NCBI GenBank assembly: GCA_002450905.1
Contig: DKAT01000022.1
Location: 18,993-82,992 of the forward strand
Source of the DNA: Spirochaetia bacterium UBA6919
Lineage (GTDB): Bacteria > Spirochaetota > UBA6919
Direction: 5' to 3'
Length of the DNA: 64,000 nucleotides
Under the pieces are notes generated by a model, which saw nothing but the letters and a program-made list of their open reading frames with translations, was not told the DNA's origin and searched no databases. A program made the position numbers and the translations under genes. Of the stretch, positions 1 through 9,198 are shown piece after piece (position 1 is the first letter of the stretch; each line of letters begins with the position of its first letter).

Positions 1-945
1 GATCCAGTATCTCATTGCCCCATCTATAGTTTATACAGTGAAACCCGTAAACCTACTCCAGAAATGTTATCCAATATCGATATCCTTATTATTGATCTTC
101 AGGACATCGGAACAAGGGTCTATACATTTATTTATACTATGGCTCTTGCAATGGAAGCATGTCAAAATAAGGGTATACAAGTTATAGTATTAGACCGTCC
201 AAACCCTATTAATTCTAGTACTGTCGAGGGAAATATTCTTGATACTGAGTTTAAATCATTTGTAGGACTCTATCCAATTCCCATGAGACACGGTATGACC
301 ATTGCTGAGCTTGCCTGGATGTTTAATGAAGAATATAATATTGCTTGTGACTTGAAGATAGTAGAAATGTCTAATTACAATAGAAATATGTGGTTTGATG
401 ATACAGATCTTCCCTGGGTACTACCTTCGCCCAATATGCCCACCCTGGATACTGCTACAGTCTATCCAGGAGCAGTAATATTTGAAGGAACTCTTGTTTC
501 AGAAGGAAGAGGAACTACAAAACCATTTGAAATTCTAGGATCATCCTATATTGAACCACATAAACTCGTAAATGAACTTAATTCATTAGGACTAAACGGG
601 GTATTCTTTCGTCCAATCTATTTTGAACCCACATTCCATAAATATGCAAAGGAAACTTGTGGTGGTATACAAATCCATGTGACCGATCGAAGCATATTTA
701 AGCCCTACCTAACAGGACTTGGGATTCTTAAGACTATACGAAAGCTATATCCAAAAGACTTTGAATGGAAGCAGCCCCCTTACGAATATGAGTACAAAAA
801 ATTACCTATCGATCTCTTAATCGGGAATCAAAATATACGAAAATATTTGGACACAATCGATGATATTTATTATATTGAAAGAGAATACCAGAACGAGTTG
901 AATCAATTTTTAGATATTCGCAAAAAGTATTTATTATATAAGTAA
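1..945 (+). CDS. namZ: NamZ-like exo-beta-N-acetylmuramidase (DUF1343), 5' truncated
   Basis: The reading frame is open from base 1, so the gene begins before the window; 314 C-terminal residues are present. Family members are about 400 residues, so roughly 80-100 N-terminal residues are missing. Visible DUF1343 motifs are a YSLYSETRKPTPEM segment just before the first in-window ATG at 64, DLQDIGTRVYT near residue 32, LDRPNPI near 64 and EGRGTTKPFE near 168. Characterised NamZ enzymes remove terminal MurNAc from peptidoglycan fragments, which fits wall recycling or turnover. The stop codon overlaps an ATG at 945 of the next frame, so it is probably co-transcribed with the phosphofructokinase downstream. 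The family assignment is firm; the enzymatic activity is inferred. Confidence 0.85.
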   Translation, partial: DPVSHCPIYSLYSETRKPTPEMLSNIDILIIDLQDIGTRVYTFIYTMALAMEACQNKGIQVIVLDRPNPINSSTVEGNILDTEFKSFVGLYPIPMRHGMTIAELAWMFNEEYNIACDLKIVEMSNYNRNMWFDDTDLPWVLPSPNMPTLDTATVYPGAVIFEGTLVSEGRGTTKPFEILGSSYIEPHKLVNELNSLGLNGVFFRPIYFEPTFHKYAKETCGGIQIHVTDRSIFKPYLTGLGILKTIRKLYPKDFEWKQPPYEYEYKKLPIDLLIGNQNIRKYLDTIDDIYYIEREYQNELNQFLDIRKKYLLYK

Positions 946-974
946 TGATATTCAAAAAATTAAAGAGGTTTATC

Positions 975-2186
975 ATGCCCAATTCTGCAATGTTAGAAGG
1001 ACGCAATTCTGTAGCCATCCTATTTTCAGGAGGACCAGCTCCAGCTGCTAATTCAGTGATCTCAGCTGTGGCACTCAGTTTCATGAATGCAGGACATGCA
1101 GTCATCGGGATATTCGAGGGTTATAAACATCTAATTAATTTTAAAAAAGGAACTACCCAGCTCATTGAAGGAAAGCACTATATCAAACTGGATGAAAATA
1201 TTGGTGACATTAGAAATAAAAGAGGGGTATATATTAAGACTGCTCGGGCAAATCCTGGTAAAGATGTTAAAAAGCCTGAAGATCTCAATGATCCTGCAAA
1301 AAATAATAAATTATATAATGTTATGGATGCATTTGAAAGTTTGAATGTCGGATTATTAATATCCATCGGCGGGGATGACACCCTAAGAACTGCAAATCTC
1401 ATGTTTTCCATAGGAATGCCAGCCATTCATATCCCTAAAACCATTGATAATGACTATTTTGGTATCCCCTGGACCTTCGGTTATTGGACAAGCGTGGATG
1501 TTACCCAAAAAGCCTTACTAAATCTCCAGTCTGATTCGGAATCCACAGGAAGTTATTTTATAGCAGAAATCATGGGAAGAAAGGCCGGATGGTTAGCATA
1601 TTCTGCTGGTATTGCTGGAGAAGCGATTAAAATGGTTGCCGTGGAAGACCTCCCTCATGAAGGCGATGTAGATATTGATAAGATATGTAATGAAATCGTA
1701 GATATAATTCAAGTGAGAGAATCAAAGGGTCGTTATTATGGTGTAGTCTGCGTAGCGGAAGGATTAGCAGATCGCCTCCCTGAATTTCTTCTCCCAAAAG
1801 AAAAAGACCCCTTTGGACATACTATCCTCGGCAAAGCAGAAATAGGAAAATTAATTGCTGAAACCGTCGCACGTTTTTATAAAGAAAGATTTAATAAAGA
1901 AATAAAAGTATTATCCAAGCAAATCGGTTATGAAACAAGGACAGCTCCCCCCATTAGTTTTGATGTCGTCTTGGGAAGCATGCTCGGATATGGTGCCTAT
2001 CAATTATTTGCCCAGGGAAAAATTGGACACATGGTAAGCGTTGTAGAAACTTTTGATATACACTCTATCCCGTTTTCAGATCTGATAAACCCAGTAAATC
2101 TTACTACAAAAGTACGTACAGTATCAACTGACAGCGATTTATATCATCTAAAAAATGCTTTGACATATCGTCCCATTAATAAGTAG
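975..2186 (+). CDS. pfp: Diphosphate-type 6-phosphofructokinase
   Basis: Phosphofructokinase of 403 residues. Motifs in order are FSGGPAPAAN (residue 17 on), GGDDT (about 132-136), PKTIDND (about 154-160) and MGRKAGW (about 200). An Asp in GGDD together with Lys in PKTIDND is the residue pair known for pyrophosphate-dependent enzymes, so the predicted reaction is reversible transfer between fructose-6-phosphate and fructose-1,6-bisphosphate using PPi. The frame also opens at an ATG at 945 overlapping the previous stop, but an AAAGAGG at 963-969 places the start at 975. It lies directly before a second phosphofructokinase with different active-site residues. Donor specificity is inferred from motifs only. 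Confidence 0.88.
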   Translation: MPNSAMLEGRNSVAILFSGGPAPAANSVISAVALSFMNAGHAVIGIFEGYKHLINFKKGTTQLIEGKHYIKLDENIGDIRNKRGVYIKTARANPGKDVKKPEDLNDPAKNNKLYNVMDAFESLNVGLLISIGGDDTLRTANLMFSIGMPAIHIPKTIDNDYFGIPWTFGYWTSVDVTQKALLNLQSDSESTGSYFIAEIMGRKAGWLAYSAGIAGEAIKMVAVEDLPHEGDVDIDKICNEIVDIIQVRESKGRYYGVVCVAEGLADRLPEFLLPKEKDPFGHTILGKAEIGKLIAETVARFYKERFNKEIKVLSKQIGYETRTAPPISFDVVLGSMLGYGAYQLFAQGKIGHMVSVVETFDIHSIPFSDLINPVNLTTKVRTVSTDSDLYHLKNALTYRPINK

Positions 2187-2188
2187 TT

Positions 2189-3490
2189 ATGGAAACTAAT
2201 ATTCAGACAAAAATTGAAACTCTTGGCACTCCTCAAATATCTTCGCCAATTGATTACAAAGTATTTACTAATGAGGATGACCATGTACTCTATAATATAT
2301 CATATAAAGAAATTAAATCATTGATTCAGCAAAACAAAGAAGTCACTATTCTTGAAAAAGCTGGTGCCAGAGAAAAGATATTCTTTAATCCATCTGATAG
2401 CACTGCTGCTATTGTAAGTTGCGGAGGATTGTGTCCGGGTATTAATAATGTCATTCGATCTATTGTAATGCAGTTATATTATATTTATGGTGTAAAAAAT
2501 ATATTTGGAATTAGATATGGCTATTTTGGCTTTACTAATAAATGCCCTGATAAGCCTATGCCATTAAATCCCTCTGTAGTATCAAAAATTGCTAATTTCG
2601 GCGGTTCTTTTTTAGGATCATCCAGAGGAAATCAATCTATCGATGAAATTATAGACTGTCTTATAAATCTTAAAATTAATATGTTATTTACCATTGGTGG
2701 GGATGGCACTTTACGGGGTGCCCAACAAATCGTTAATGAAATTAAAAAACGAAACTTGAATATCAGTGTCATCGGAATTCCTAAAACTATTGATAACGAT
2801 ATATCATATGTAGCAAAGAGTTTTGGATTTGAAACGGCTTTTTCTGAAGCTGTACAATCCATTGAAAGTGCTCATGCTGAAGCACTTGGAGCTCCCTATG
2901 GTATCGGCCTTGTTAAACTAATGGGTCGTCACAGCGGATTTATAGCTGCCAATGCTGCTCTTGCCAGAAAGGAAGTTAATTTTGTACTAATCCCTGAACT
3001 TGATTTTGATCTGAATGGGGAAAAGGGGTTTTTAAATAAGCTAAAACAAAGATTAGATGATAAAAACCACGCTGTCATAGTAGTAGCAGAAGGGGCTGGA
3101 CAAAAGTTTTTTGATCAGAATAATAAAAAATACGATTCCTCTGGAAATGTAAAACTTAATGATATAGGAATTTATCTTAAAGACCAAATCACAACTCATT
3201 TTAAATCCATAGGATATGATATTAACTTAAAATATATTGATCCAAGTTATATTATTCGTAGTGTTCCAGCCAATGCAAACGATGGAGTGTTTTGTGGATT
3301 ACTTGCTCAAAATGCCGTCCACGCCGCTATGGCTGGGAAAACTAATATGGTAATAGGTGTTTGGAATAATATTTTTGTACATATCCCTATAAATCTTGTT
3401 ATATCAAAAAGAAAACAGGTTATTTTAAACGGAAAACTATGGCAAAGCGTTATTGAGAGCACTGGACAGCAAGACATGATAAATTATTGA
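2189..3490 (+). CDS. pfkA: 6-phosphofructokinase, ATP-type residues in a PPi-like scaffold
   Basis: Phosphofructokinase of 433 residues beginning 2 nt after the previous stop, so the two form an operon. It has an N-terminal extension of about 70 residues, then SCGGLCPGINNVIR (about 77-90), GGDGT (170-174), PKTIDND (198-204) and MGRHSGF (245-251). Gly in GGDGT indicates ATP as donor, while PKTIDND and the extension are typical of the group that includes plant and trypanosome ATP-PFKs, which descend from PPi enzymes. It probably provides the irreversible glycolytic step alongside the upstream PPi-type enzyme. Not a shadow or pseudogene: all motifs are intact. Confidence 0.87.
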   Translation: METNIQTKIETLGTPQISSPIDYKVFTNEDDHVLYNISYKEIKSLIQQNKEVTILEKAGAREKIFFNPSDSTAAIVSCGGLCPGINNVIRSIVMQLYYIYGVKNIFGIRYGYFGFTNKCPDKPMPLNPSVVSKIANFGGSFLGSSRGNQSIDEIIDCLINLKINMLFTIGGDGTLRGAQQIVNEIKKRNLNISVIGIPKTIDNDISYVAKSFGFETAFSEAVQSIESAHAEALGAPYGIGLVKLMGRHSGFIAANAALARKEVNFVLIPELDFDLNGEKGFLNKLKQRLDDKNHAVIVVAEGAGQKFFDQNNKKYDSSGNVKLNDIGIYLKDQITTHFKSIGYDINLKYIDPSYIIRSVPANANDGVFCGLLAQNAVHAAMAGKTNMVIGVWNNIFVHIPINLVISKRKQVILNGKLWQSVIESTGQQDMINY

Positions 3491-3517
3491 TAAAATAATA
3501 ATCATTAATTTCAAACT

Positions 3518-3541
3518 ACTCTATACATAATCATATAGAGT
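3518..3541. other. Intergenic stem-loop after the phosphofructokinase pair
   Basis: ACTCTATA at 3518-3525 pairs perfectly with TATAGAGT at 3534-3541 around an 8-nt loop, 28 nt after the pfkA stop. It is AT-rich and lacks a following T run, so it is at best a weak terminator or an RNA-stabilising hairpin at the end of the namZ-pfp-pfkA operon. Confidence 0.35.
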
Positions 3542-3629
3542 GCTTATAAAACCATCAATAGATTATTTTTTAATATCTTCAATTAGCTATTATATAAAAT
3601 AGATCATAAGTTATAAACAGGTGTATAAA

Positions 3630-4301
3630 ATGAAAATAAAAAAAATGTTAGGGATTTTAATTCTATTACTAATCACAGTACAAAATCTCTCTTCTCAGTC
3701 TACAAAAGACATTGTGGATAAAATAGATTCATTCTATAATTCTAATACCTCACTCAAAGGTGATTTTGAACTCCAGGAAAATAAAGTTACTTCAAAGGGG
3801 TATTTTGTATATAAGGCTCCTTTCTTTAAAATGGTATTTAGTAGTGAAAAAGGAAACGAGGAGTATAAAAAAAGGATTATATCTGATGGAAAGGTATTGT
3901 GGATATATCTTCCAAAACTTTCCGTTGTGATAGAGCAAGATTTAAAAAACTTTTCTTCGAGTGGCATCACAACACAGATGCTGGGTATTCGTCGTATTCT
4001 AAGTCAATATAATTATAAATTTAAAGACAATGATCCAAATCCAAAAAGCGTTCCAGGGCTTACTTCAAAGGTAAATATTTTGGTACTAACACCTAAAGAT
4101 ACCTGGACTGGTTTTAAAAAAATATTATTCTATGTCCGTGAAGATGGATTTGTTGCTAAAAGTGTTGCTGAAACAAAGAAAAATAGATATGTTTTAATTC
4201 GAAAAAATGTTATATTAAACCCTGAAGTCAATGAAAATGAGTTCAAAAGAGAAGTTCCAAAAAACACTCGACTCATAAAAAATCCATTTGTTTCAGATTA
4301 A
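3630..4301 (+). CDS. lolA: LolA-family outer-membrane lipoprotein carrier protein
   Basis: Periplasmic protein of 223 residues. A cleavable signal peptide (MKIKKMLGILILLLITVQNL) is followed by a LolA-like body with the features TSLKGDFELQENKV, VYKAPFFKMVFSS and DGKVLWIYLP. LolA carries lipoproteins across the periplasm from the LolCDE exporter to the outer membrane. The frame extends to a GTG at 3621, but the ATG at 3630, preceded by ACAGG, gives a canonical signal peptide. It is followed after 24 nt by rimO, suggesting one operon with rimO-pgsA-pgpA. Distinct from the LolA-like protein at 59924-60682. Assignment rests on overall pattern rather than catalytic residues. Confidence 0.72.
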   Translation: MKIKKMLGILILLLITVQNLSSQSTKDIVDKIDSFYNSNTSLKGDFELQENKVTSKGYFVYKAPFFKMVFSSEKGNEEYKKRIISDGKVLWIYLPKLSVVIEQDLKNFSSSGITTQMLGIRRILSQYNYKFKDNDPNPKSVPGLTSKVNILVLTPKDTWTGFKKILFYVREDGFVAKSVAETKKNRYVLIRKNVILNPEVNENEFKREVPKNTRLIKNPFVSD

Positions 4302-4325
4302 TAGAAAAAGCTTATAAATATCACC

Positions 4326-5690
4326 ATGAAAAAAAAATTATATATCGAAACCCTGGGATGTTCCAAAAATTGGGTGGAATCAGAATATCTCATTGGAAAT
4401 ATTAAAAATATCAGTATAACAAATGACCCTCAAGAAGCTGAATTTATCGTCATAAATACGTGTAGTTTCCTCCAGGCAAGCCGTCAGGAATCCATTGATA
4501 CTATTTTAGAGCTTTCAGAATATAAAAAAACGGGTGCATGCAAAAAACTTATTGTCTCAGGTTGCCTAACTGAATCCAATGGCGATGATTTGCTTAATGA
4601 ACTTCAAGAAGTAGATATCTTTTGTAAAAGTAATAGTGTCCATCAGCACATTAACACAATGACCCATCAAAATGATCTTCTCATCCCAATAAATCAGGAA
4701 TTATCATCCATAAATCGCATAAATATTGGTTCTCCAGGATCAAATTATTTAAAAATATCTGAAGGCTGTAATCACAAATGCTCATTCTGCACTATTCCCC
4801 AGTTTAAAGGGCGATTGAAAAGTCGTTCTATAGAAGATTTAGTTCGTGAAACTAAGCATCTAGTTTCTCAGGGCATTACTGAAATTAATTTGGTAGGTCA
4901 AGATCTTTCAGATTATGGATCAGATCTTAAAAATGAATCTCTTGTTACCCTGTTAAGATCTCTCATTAAAATAAAAGGGGTTCGATGGCTCCGCTTATTA
5001 TATCTCTACCCCACGATGATCAGCGATGAATTAATAAAACTTGTTAAGAATGAAGAAAATATAGCAAAGTATTTCGATATCCCCCTCCAACACCTCGATA
5101 ATAAAATATTAAAACTCATGAATCGTTCTGGATCCATAAAAGAATATGAAGATACCATCCATAAAATCCGCTCAGAAATCGATGAATCATCCATAAGAAC
5201 TACTCTGATTGTTGGATTTCCCGGAGAAACCGATGACATTTTTCAAAGCATGCTGGAAAGGGTAAAGAATATTAAATTCAATAATCTCGGAGCCTTCCAA
5301 TATTCTCCTGAAGAGAGTACTAAGAGTTTTCAACTGGAAAATCACGTTTCATCCACTATAAAAAAATCGAGGTATAAAGAATTACTCAAAGTCCAGTCGA
5401 AAATATCAGAAAAGTTATTAAAAGGCAGGATTGGAAAGACTTATGATATTCTTATTGAAGAACAAATCCCATCAGGAGAAGAGGATTTGATCTATTACCT
5501 TGGGCGATCGCAATTTGAAGCACCAGATGTCGATGGAAATATTATCATAACATCCTACAATCCTCTCCCCATTGGAACATATGCCCCTGTAAAGATCACT
5601 CATTCAAAAGTTTATGATCTCAATGGTGTAGTTGTAAATCATAATGTGCATGAGCCCTCGATAAATCAAACGTTAAGCGGAATGACCTGA
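4326..5690 (+). CDS. rimO: RimO, ribosomal protein S12 methylthiotransferase
   Basis: Radical-SAM methylthiotransferase of 454 residues. The N-terminal UPF0004 domain holds three cluster cysteines (about C12 in TLGCSKN, C46 in NTCSF, C80 in VSGCL). The radical-SAM motif is C148-x3-C152-x2-C155 in EGCNHKCSFCTIP, followed by KGRLKSRS; a TRAM-like domain occupies roughly the last 65 residues. TLGCSKNWVESE is the RimO-type start, as opposed to MiaB. It would add methylthio to the conserved aspartate of ribosomal protein S12. The stop overlaps the pgsA start (TGATG), so translation is probably coupled. Confidence 0.92.
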   Translation: MKKKLYIETLGCSKNWVESEYLIGNIKNISITNDPQEAEFIVINTCSFLQASRQESIDTILELSEYKKTGACKKLIVSGCLTESNGDDLLNELQEVDIFCKSNSVHQHINTMTHQNDLLIPINQELSSINRINIGSPGSNYLKISEGCNHKCSFCTIPQFKGRLKSRSIEDLVRETKHLVSQGITEINLVGQDLSDYGSDLKNESLVTLLRSLIKIKGVRWLRLLYLYPTMISDELIKLVKNEENIAKYFDIPLQHLDNKILKLMNRSGSIKEYEDTIHKIRSEIDESSIRTTLIVGFPGETDDIFQSMLERVKNIKFNNLGAFQYSPEESTKSFQLENHVSSTIKKSRYKELLKVQSKISEKLLKGRIGKTYDILIEEQIPSGEEDLIYYLGRSQFEAPDVDGNIIITSYNPLPIGTYAPVKITHSKVYDLNGVVVNHNVHEPSINQTLSGMT

Positions 5691-6367
5691 TGAGAACAAT
5701 GACATGGGCAAATACCATCACCTTTTCCAGATTTATATTGATCATCCCATTTTTGTATTTCTTATTTCTTGATCAGAAGAATTTTCTAAATATCACTGAA
5801 TTTACTGCAAAATTAATTGCCCTCATTTTATTTATAACAGCGTCCCTAACCGATTTTTTTGACGGCTACATCGCCAGATTACTTAAAGAAGAAGGGAAGT
5901 TAGGAAAATTCCTCGATCCCCTTGCCGATAAGTTTCTCGTAGCCAGTGCCTTCCTCGCATTCCTTCAGATTGATGGAAGTTTAATCCCCTACTGGATGGT
6001 GCTCACAATCATTTTGAGAGAATTCCTCATCACAGCCCTGAGAATTTCTGCCCTCTCACAAATAAAAGAAGTAGAAACAATGACTCTTGGCAAGGCTAAA
6101 ACAACTTTCCAATTGAGTACTATCATCACAATCCTCCTCTTCTTTGTCTTAAAAGCATATATTGAAACATATTCCCCTGAAATCCTACCCAAAGACAAGT
6201 ATACATCACCAGGATCTCTCATCAATTTTATCAACGTCTACTTCGATGATTTCGGATTCTTCATCCAATACACTCCCTACGTTCTCATGTTAATCACAAC
6301 TGTCATCACAGTCTTCTCTGGAATACGATATCTTATTAAGAACAGAGAATTATTTCTTGGAGAATAA
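5690..6367 (+). CDS. pgsA: CDP-diacylglycerol-glycerol-3-phosphate 3-phosphatidyltransferase
   Basis: Integral membrane CDP-alcohol phosphatidyltransferase of 225 residues with several hydrophobic segments. The family signature is complete: TDFFDGYIARLLKEEGKLG followed by KFLDPLADK, giving D-x2-DG-x2-AR-x8-G-x3-D-x3-D at roughly residues 57-81. It makes phosphatidylglycerol phosphate from CDP-diacylglycerol and glycerol-3-phosphate. The next gene, pgpA, dephosphorylates that product, so the two consecutive steps of phosphatidylglycerol synthesis are adjacent. Start chosen at the ATG overlapping the rimO stop; an internal ATG at 5699 is also possible. Confidence 0.9.
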   Translation: MRTMTWANTITFSRFILIIPFLYFLFLDQKNFLNITEFTAKLIALILFITASLTDFFDGYIARLLKEEGKLGKFLDPLADKFLVASAFLAFLQIDGSLIPYWMVLTIILREFLITALRISALSQIKEVETMTLGKAKTTFQLSTIITILLFFVLKAYIETYSPEILPKDKYTSPGSLINFINVYFDDFGFFIQYTPYVLMLITTVITVFSGIRYLIKNRELFLGE

Positions 6368-6374
6368 GTAAAGT

Positions 6375-6851
6375 ATGTCTTTTAAACATCGAATCATTAC
6401 TTTTTTTGTAACTTTCGGTTATTTTGGATATTCTCCCTATATACCTGGTACGATTGGTACTCTAGGAGGGGTGCTAATATTTTATCTACTTTCCAATTAT
6501 TATTTATATTATATAGGAGTTATTTTAATAATCCTTGTCCTCGGTATCTGGTTATCAGGTATTGCAGAAAAAGACATTTTTAAAACAAAGGATAGTCAGA
6601 AAATCGTCATCGATGAGGTCGCAGGATTCTTAATATCCATGATTTCTTTTACGACAGAAGATCACTGGGGATTTATTCTCCTGGGATTCATATTTTTCAG
6701 GATATTTGATATAGTAAAACCCTATCCTATAAAACAAATACAAGGACTCGAGGGGGGGATAGGTATTATGGCAGATGACATCCTTGCCGGGATATACACG
6801 AATCTCCTGTTACAAATTACTCGACTTGTTGTGATAAGTTATTTTGTATAA
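6375..6851 (+). CDS. pgpA: PgpA-type phosphatidylglycerophosphatase
   Basis: Membrane protein of 158 residues with the PgpA pattern: an early GYFGYSPYIPGTIGTLGG segment, IVIDEVAGFLIS in the middle (acidic catalytic region) and a late DDILAGIYTN. It hydrolyses phosphatidylglycerol phosphate to phosphatidylglycerol. It begins 7 nt after pgsA, so the pair forms a biosynthetic unit. Its length is usual for the family. Confidence 0.88.
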   Translation: MSFKHRIITFFVTFGYFGYSPYIPGTIGTLGGVLIFYLLSNYYLYYIGVILIILVLGIWLSGIAEKDIFKTKDSQKIVIDEVAGFLISMISFTTEDHWGFILLGFIFFRIFDIVKPYPIKQIQGLEGGIGIMADDILAGIYTNLLLQITRLVVISYFV

Positions 6852-6930
6852 TCATATTTCGATATGAATAAAGAGATTATAATATTTTATTTATAAATTA
6901 TCAAGAATGTTTCCAAAGGTTGTCGAGAGT

Positions 6931-9090
6931 ATGTTTAGAATAAATAAGTCTATTCATTTAATCTATTTTATTGTACTTTTGATTGTTCAGTGCACCAGTT
7001 CCTTACCAAGAAATACTGATTCTTATCTCCCAGACTATCTCCCCAAGAGGAAAACAGGAATTAATTCTATTAAATTGTTTGATCAATACAAAAAACCCAG
7101 AATCAGAGCATTTTTACTAGGTAATTTAAATTATAGAAACAGATCAGAACGCCTGAAATATACAAAAAATGATATTTTAATATATAAACTCCTGTTAAAA
7201 CACATATTAAATGTCCCACTACAAAATATTCATGATCACTATGATCTCACATTAAATCAATTTAAATCTGCCTTACAAGATTTTGCCCATCAAATCAAAA
7301 AAGATGAATTAGTGCTGATTATCTATGCTGGTCATGGTAATACAGATGGCATGCCAATTTTTATAGATTCAAAAACCATTTCAGTTCATGACTTTCATCA
7401 ATCCCTCAATTCATTTAAGAATGATACAGTACTCATCATGGATTCCTGTTACTCTGCTGCTGAAGGATTAATACAATTGAATTCAAGTGAGCCCCAATCT
7501 GGAATTAGAGGTGGGATAATAAAAAAGAGGAAAAAAAATCTGTTTTATGATAAGCAAATAATGGAGCCAAGAAAGTTTAGAAACAATGTATTAAGAATTT
7601 ATAGTGCCCTTGCCCATCAAGCCTCCATGGAGGGACCCTATCGAATAATAAGACCCTTTCATCCTTATTTAAAAGAGACTTACCAATTCCTGGATCAATT
7701 AGGATATAAAGGTTTTGGAAATGGCTTATTCACCCTGTTGTTTGCATCATTTTTTGCTGAAAGACATCTATCAGACGAAAATTATACCTTTGTTGACCTG
7801 TCATTATATGTTCAGAATAAATTCTCCCACTTTCAGGAATATGGATTTCCTACCCAGCGTTCCAAAATGAATCCTTTTATCCACAATCCCTTTATAAATA
7901 AGAAAAATTATTATGTCTTAGAAGGAAGTTTAAAAGATAAACTATTAAATAATAAAGAGATAATATATAGAAAGGCATGTGAACACCAGAATGAAGGATA
8001 TTATAACAATGCAATCAAATTATTTCAAAAAATCAAATATTACAAGGACAGTAAAATACGATTATCAGAATGCTATGTGGAGTTAGGATTACAAATCGTT
8101 TACGATAATTCCGATGAAGCTATCCGCTTATATAACAAAGCCTTATCTTATAATAATAATTCATTTAGAGCAATCAATTTTTTAGGACAAGTCTATGATG
8201 AAATGAAAGCCAATTATAATTTATCTCTAAAATATTATCAGAAAATAGAATATTTAGCAAAAAAAAATAGAAGCCAGTTTTGGTTATCATCAGCATATAT
8301 CAATATCGGTGCTATTTATCTAAAAATGGGTCAATATGATAAATCATTAAATTATTTTCAAAATGCACTAAAAAATATCCAAAAGGTATTTGGGAATTAC
8401 CATCCGATAACAGCCACTAATTATAATAATATTGGATATATATATTTTATCAAAGCCCAATATCAGAAGTCAGTTGAATATTATTTAAAATCACTAAAAG
8501 TCCTCAAAATTATTACACATAAAAATAATTCTAATTTATCTATTATCCATAATAATATCGGACTATCTTATTATGAAATGAAGAGTTATGACCATGCATT
8601 AAATTATTTTTATAAAGCCCTTGACTATGCTAAAAAATCATTCATAAAAAACAATATCCCGATAGCTAAAAGCTATAATAATATTGGTTTAATATATACA
8701 AAAAAGGGTCAATACAACAAAGCCCTAAATCATTTTAAAATAGCTCTTATAATTTTAGAAAGGACATTGGGTAAATACCATCCAGATACTGGTATATGTT
8801 ATAATAACATTGGATTAGTCTTAATGGATACAAAACAATTCCACAGGGCTATAGTATATTTTTCGAAAGCTCTAAAGACGTTTAAAAAGATTTTTGGAGA
8901 AATCCATTCAAATACTGGGACGATCTATCTTAATTTAGCGGGCATTTATTATGTGTTAGATAAATATGACAAAGCAATGTATTTCATTCTTAAAGCTATA
9001 AATGTATTTCAAAGAAGTCTGGGGGATAATCATCCAATGACAAAATACGCTAAACATTCACTAAAATTGATAAATAAAAAAATGGATTAA
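6931..9090 (+). CDS. Caspase-like (peptidase C14) lipoprotein with C-terminal TPR array
   Basis: Predicted lipoprotein: MFRINKSIHLIYFIVLLIVQC gives a lipobox ending at Cys (residue 29 counted from the upstream ATG at 6907). Counting from 6907, the caspase fold shows His143 in IIYAGHGNTDG and Cys181 in IMDSCYSAAEG, the expected catalytic dyad. Residues about 350-720 hold TPRs with recurrent YNNIG and YYxKAL patterns, of the kinesin-light-chain-like type. TPRs usually bind partner proteins, so this looks like a membrane-anchored periplasmic protease with a scaffold. Start 6931 gives the shortest good signal peptide; 6907 is the alternative. Substrate unknown. A second exported caspase lies at 42889. 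Confidence 0.75.
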   Translation: MFRINKSIHLIYFIVLLIVQCTSSLPRNTDSYLPDYLPKRKTGINSIKLFDQYKKPRIRAFLLGNLNYRNRSERLKYTKNDILIYKLLLKHILNVPLQNIHDHYDLTLNQFKSALQDFAHQIKKDELVLIIYAGHGNTDGMPIFIDSKTISVHDFHQSLNSFKNDTVLIMDSCYSAAEGLIQLNSSEPQSGIRGGIIKKRKKNLFYDKQIMEPRKFRNNVLRIYSALAHQASMEGPYRIIRPFHPYLKETYQFLDQLGYKGFGNGLFTLLFASFFAERHLSDENYTFVDLSLYVQNKFSHFQEYGFPTQRSKMNPFIHNPFINKKNYYVLEGSLKDKLLNNKEIIYRKACEHQNEGYYNNAIKLFQKIKYYKDSKIRLSECYVELGLQIVYDNSDEAIRLYNKALSYNNNSFRAINFLGQVYDEMKANYNLSLKYYQKIEYLAKKNRSQFWLSSAYINIGAIYLKMGQYDKSLNYFQNALKNIQKVFGNYHPITATNYNNIGYIYFIKAQYQKSVEYYLKSLKVLKIITHKNNSNLSIIHNNIGLSYYEMKSYDHALNYFYKALDYAKKSFIKNNIPIAKSYNNIGLIYTKKGQYNKALNHFKIALIILERTLGKYHPDTGICYNNIGLVLMDTKQFHRAIVYFSKALKTFKKIFGEIHSNTGTIYLNLAGIYYVLDKYDKAMYFILKAINVFQRSLGDNHPMTKYAKHSLKLINKKMD

Positions 9091-9198
9091 ATTCAAAAAA
9101 TCTTTTAAAAATAAAATTAAATGAATTCAACTAGGATCGTGGGCGGAGTATTTTACAAATAATAATCTTATAATTATAAACAAAAATTAGGAGGAAAC

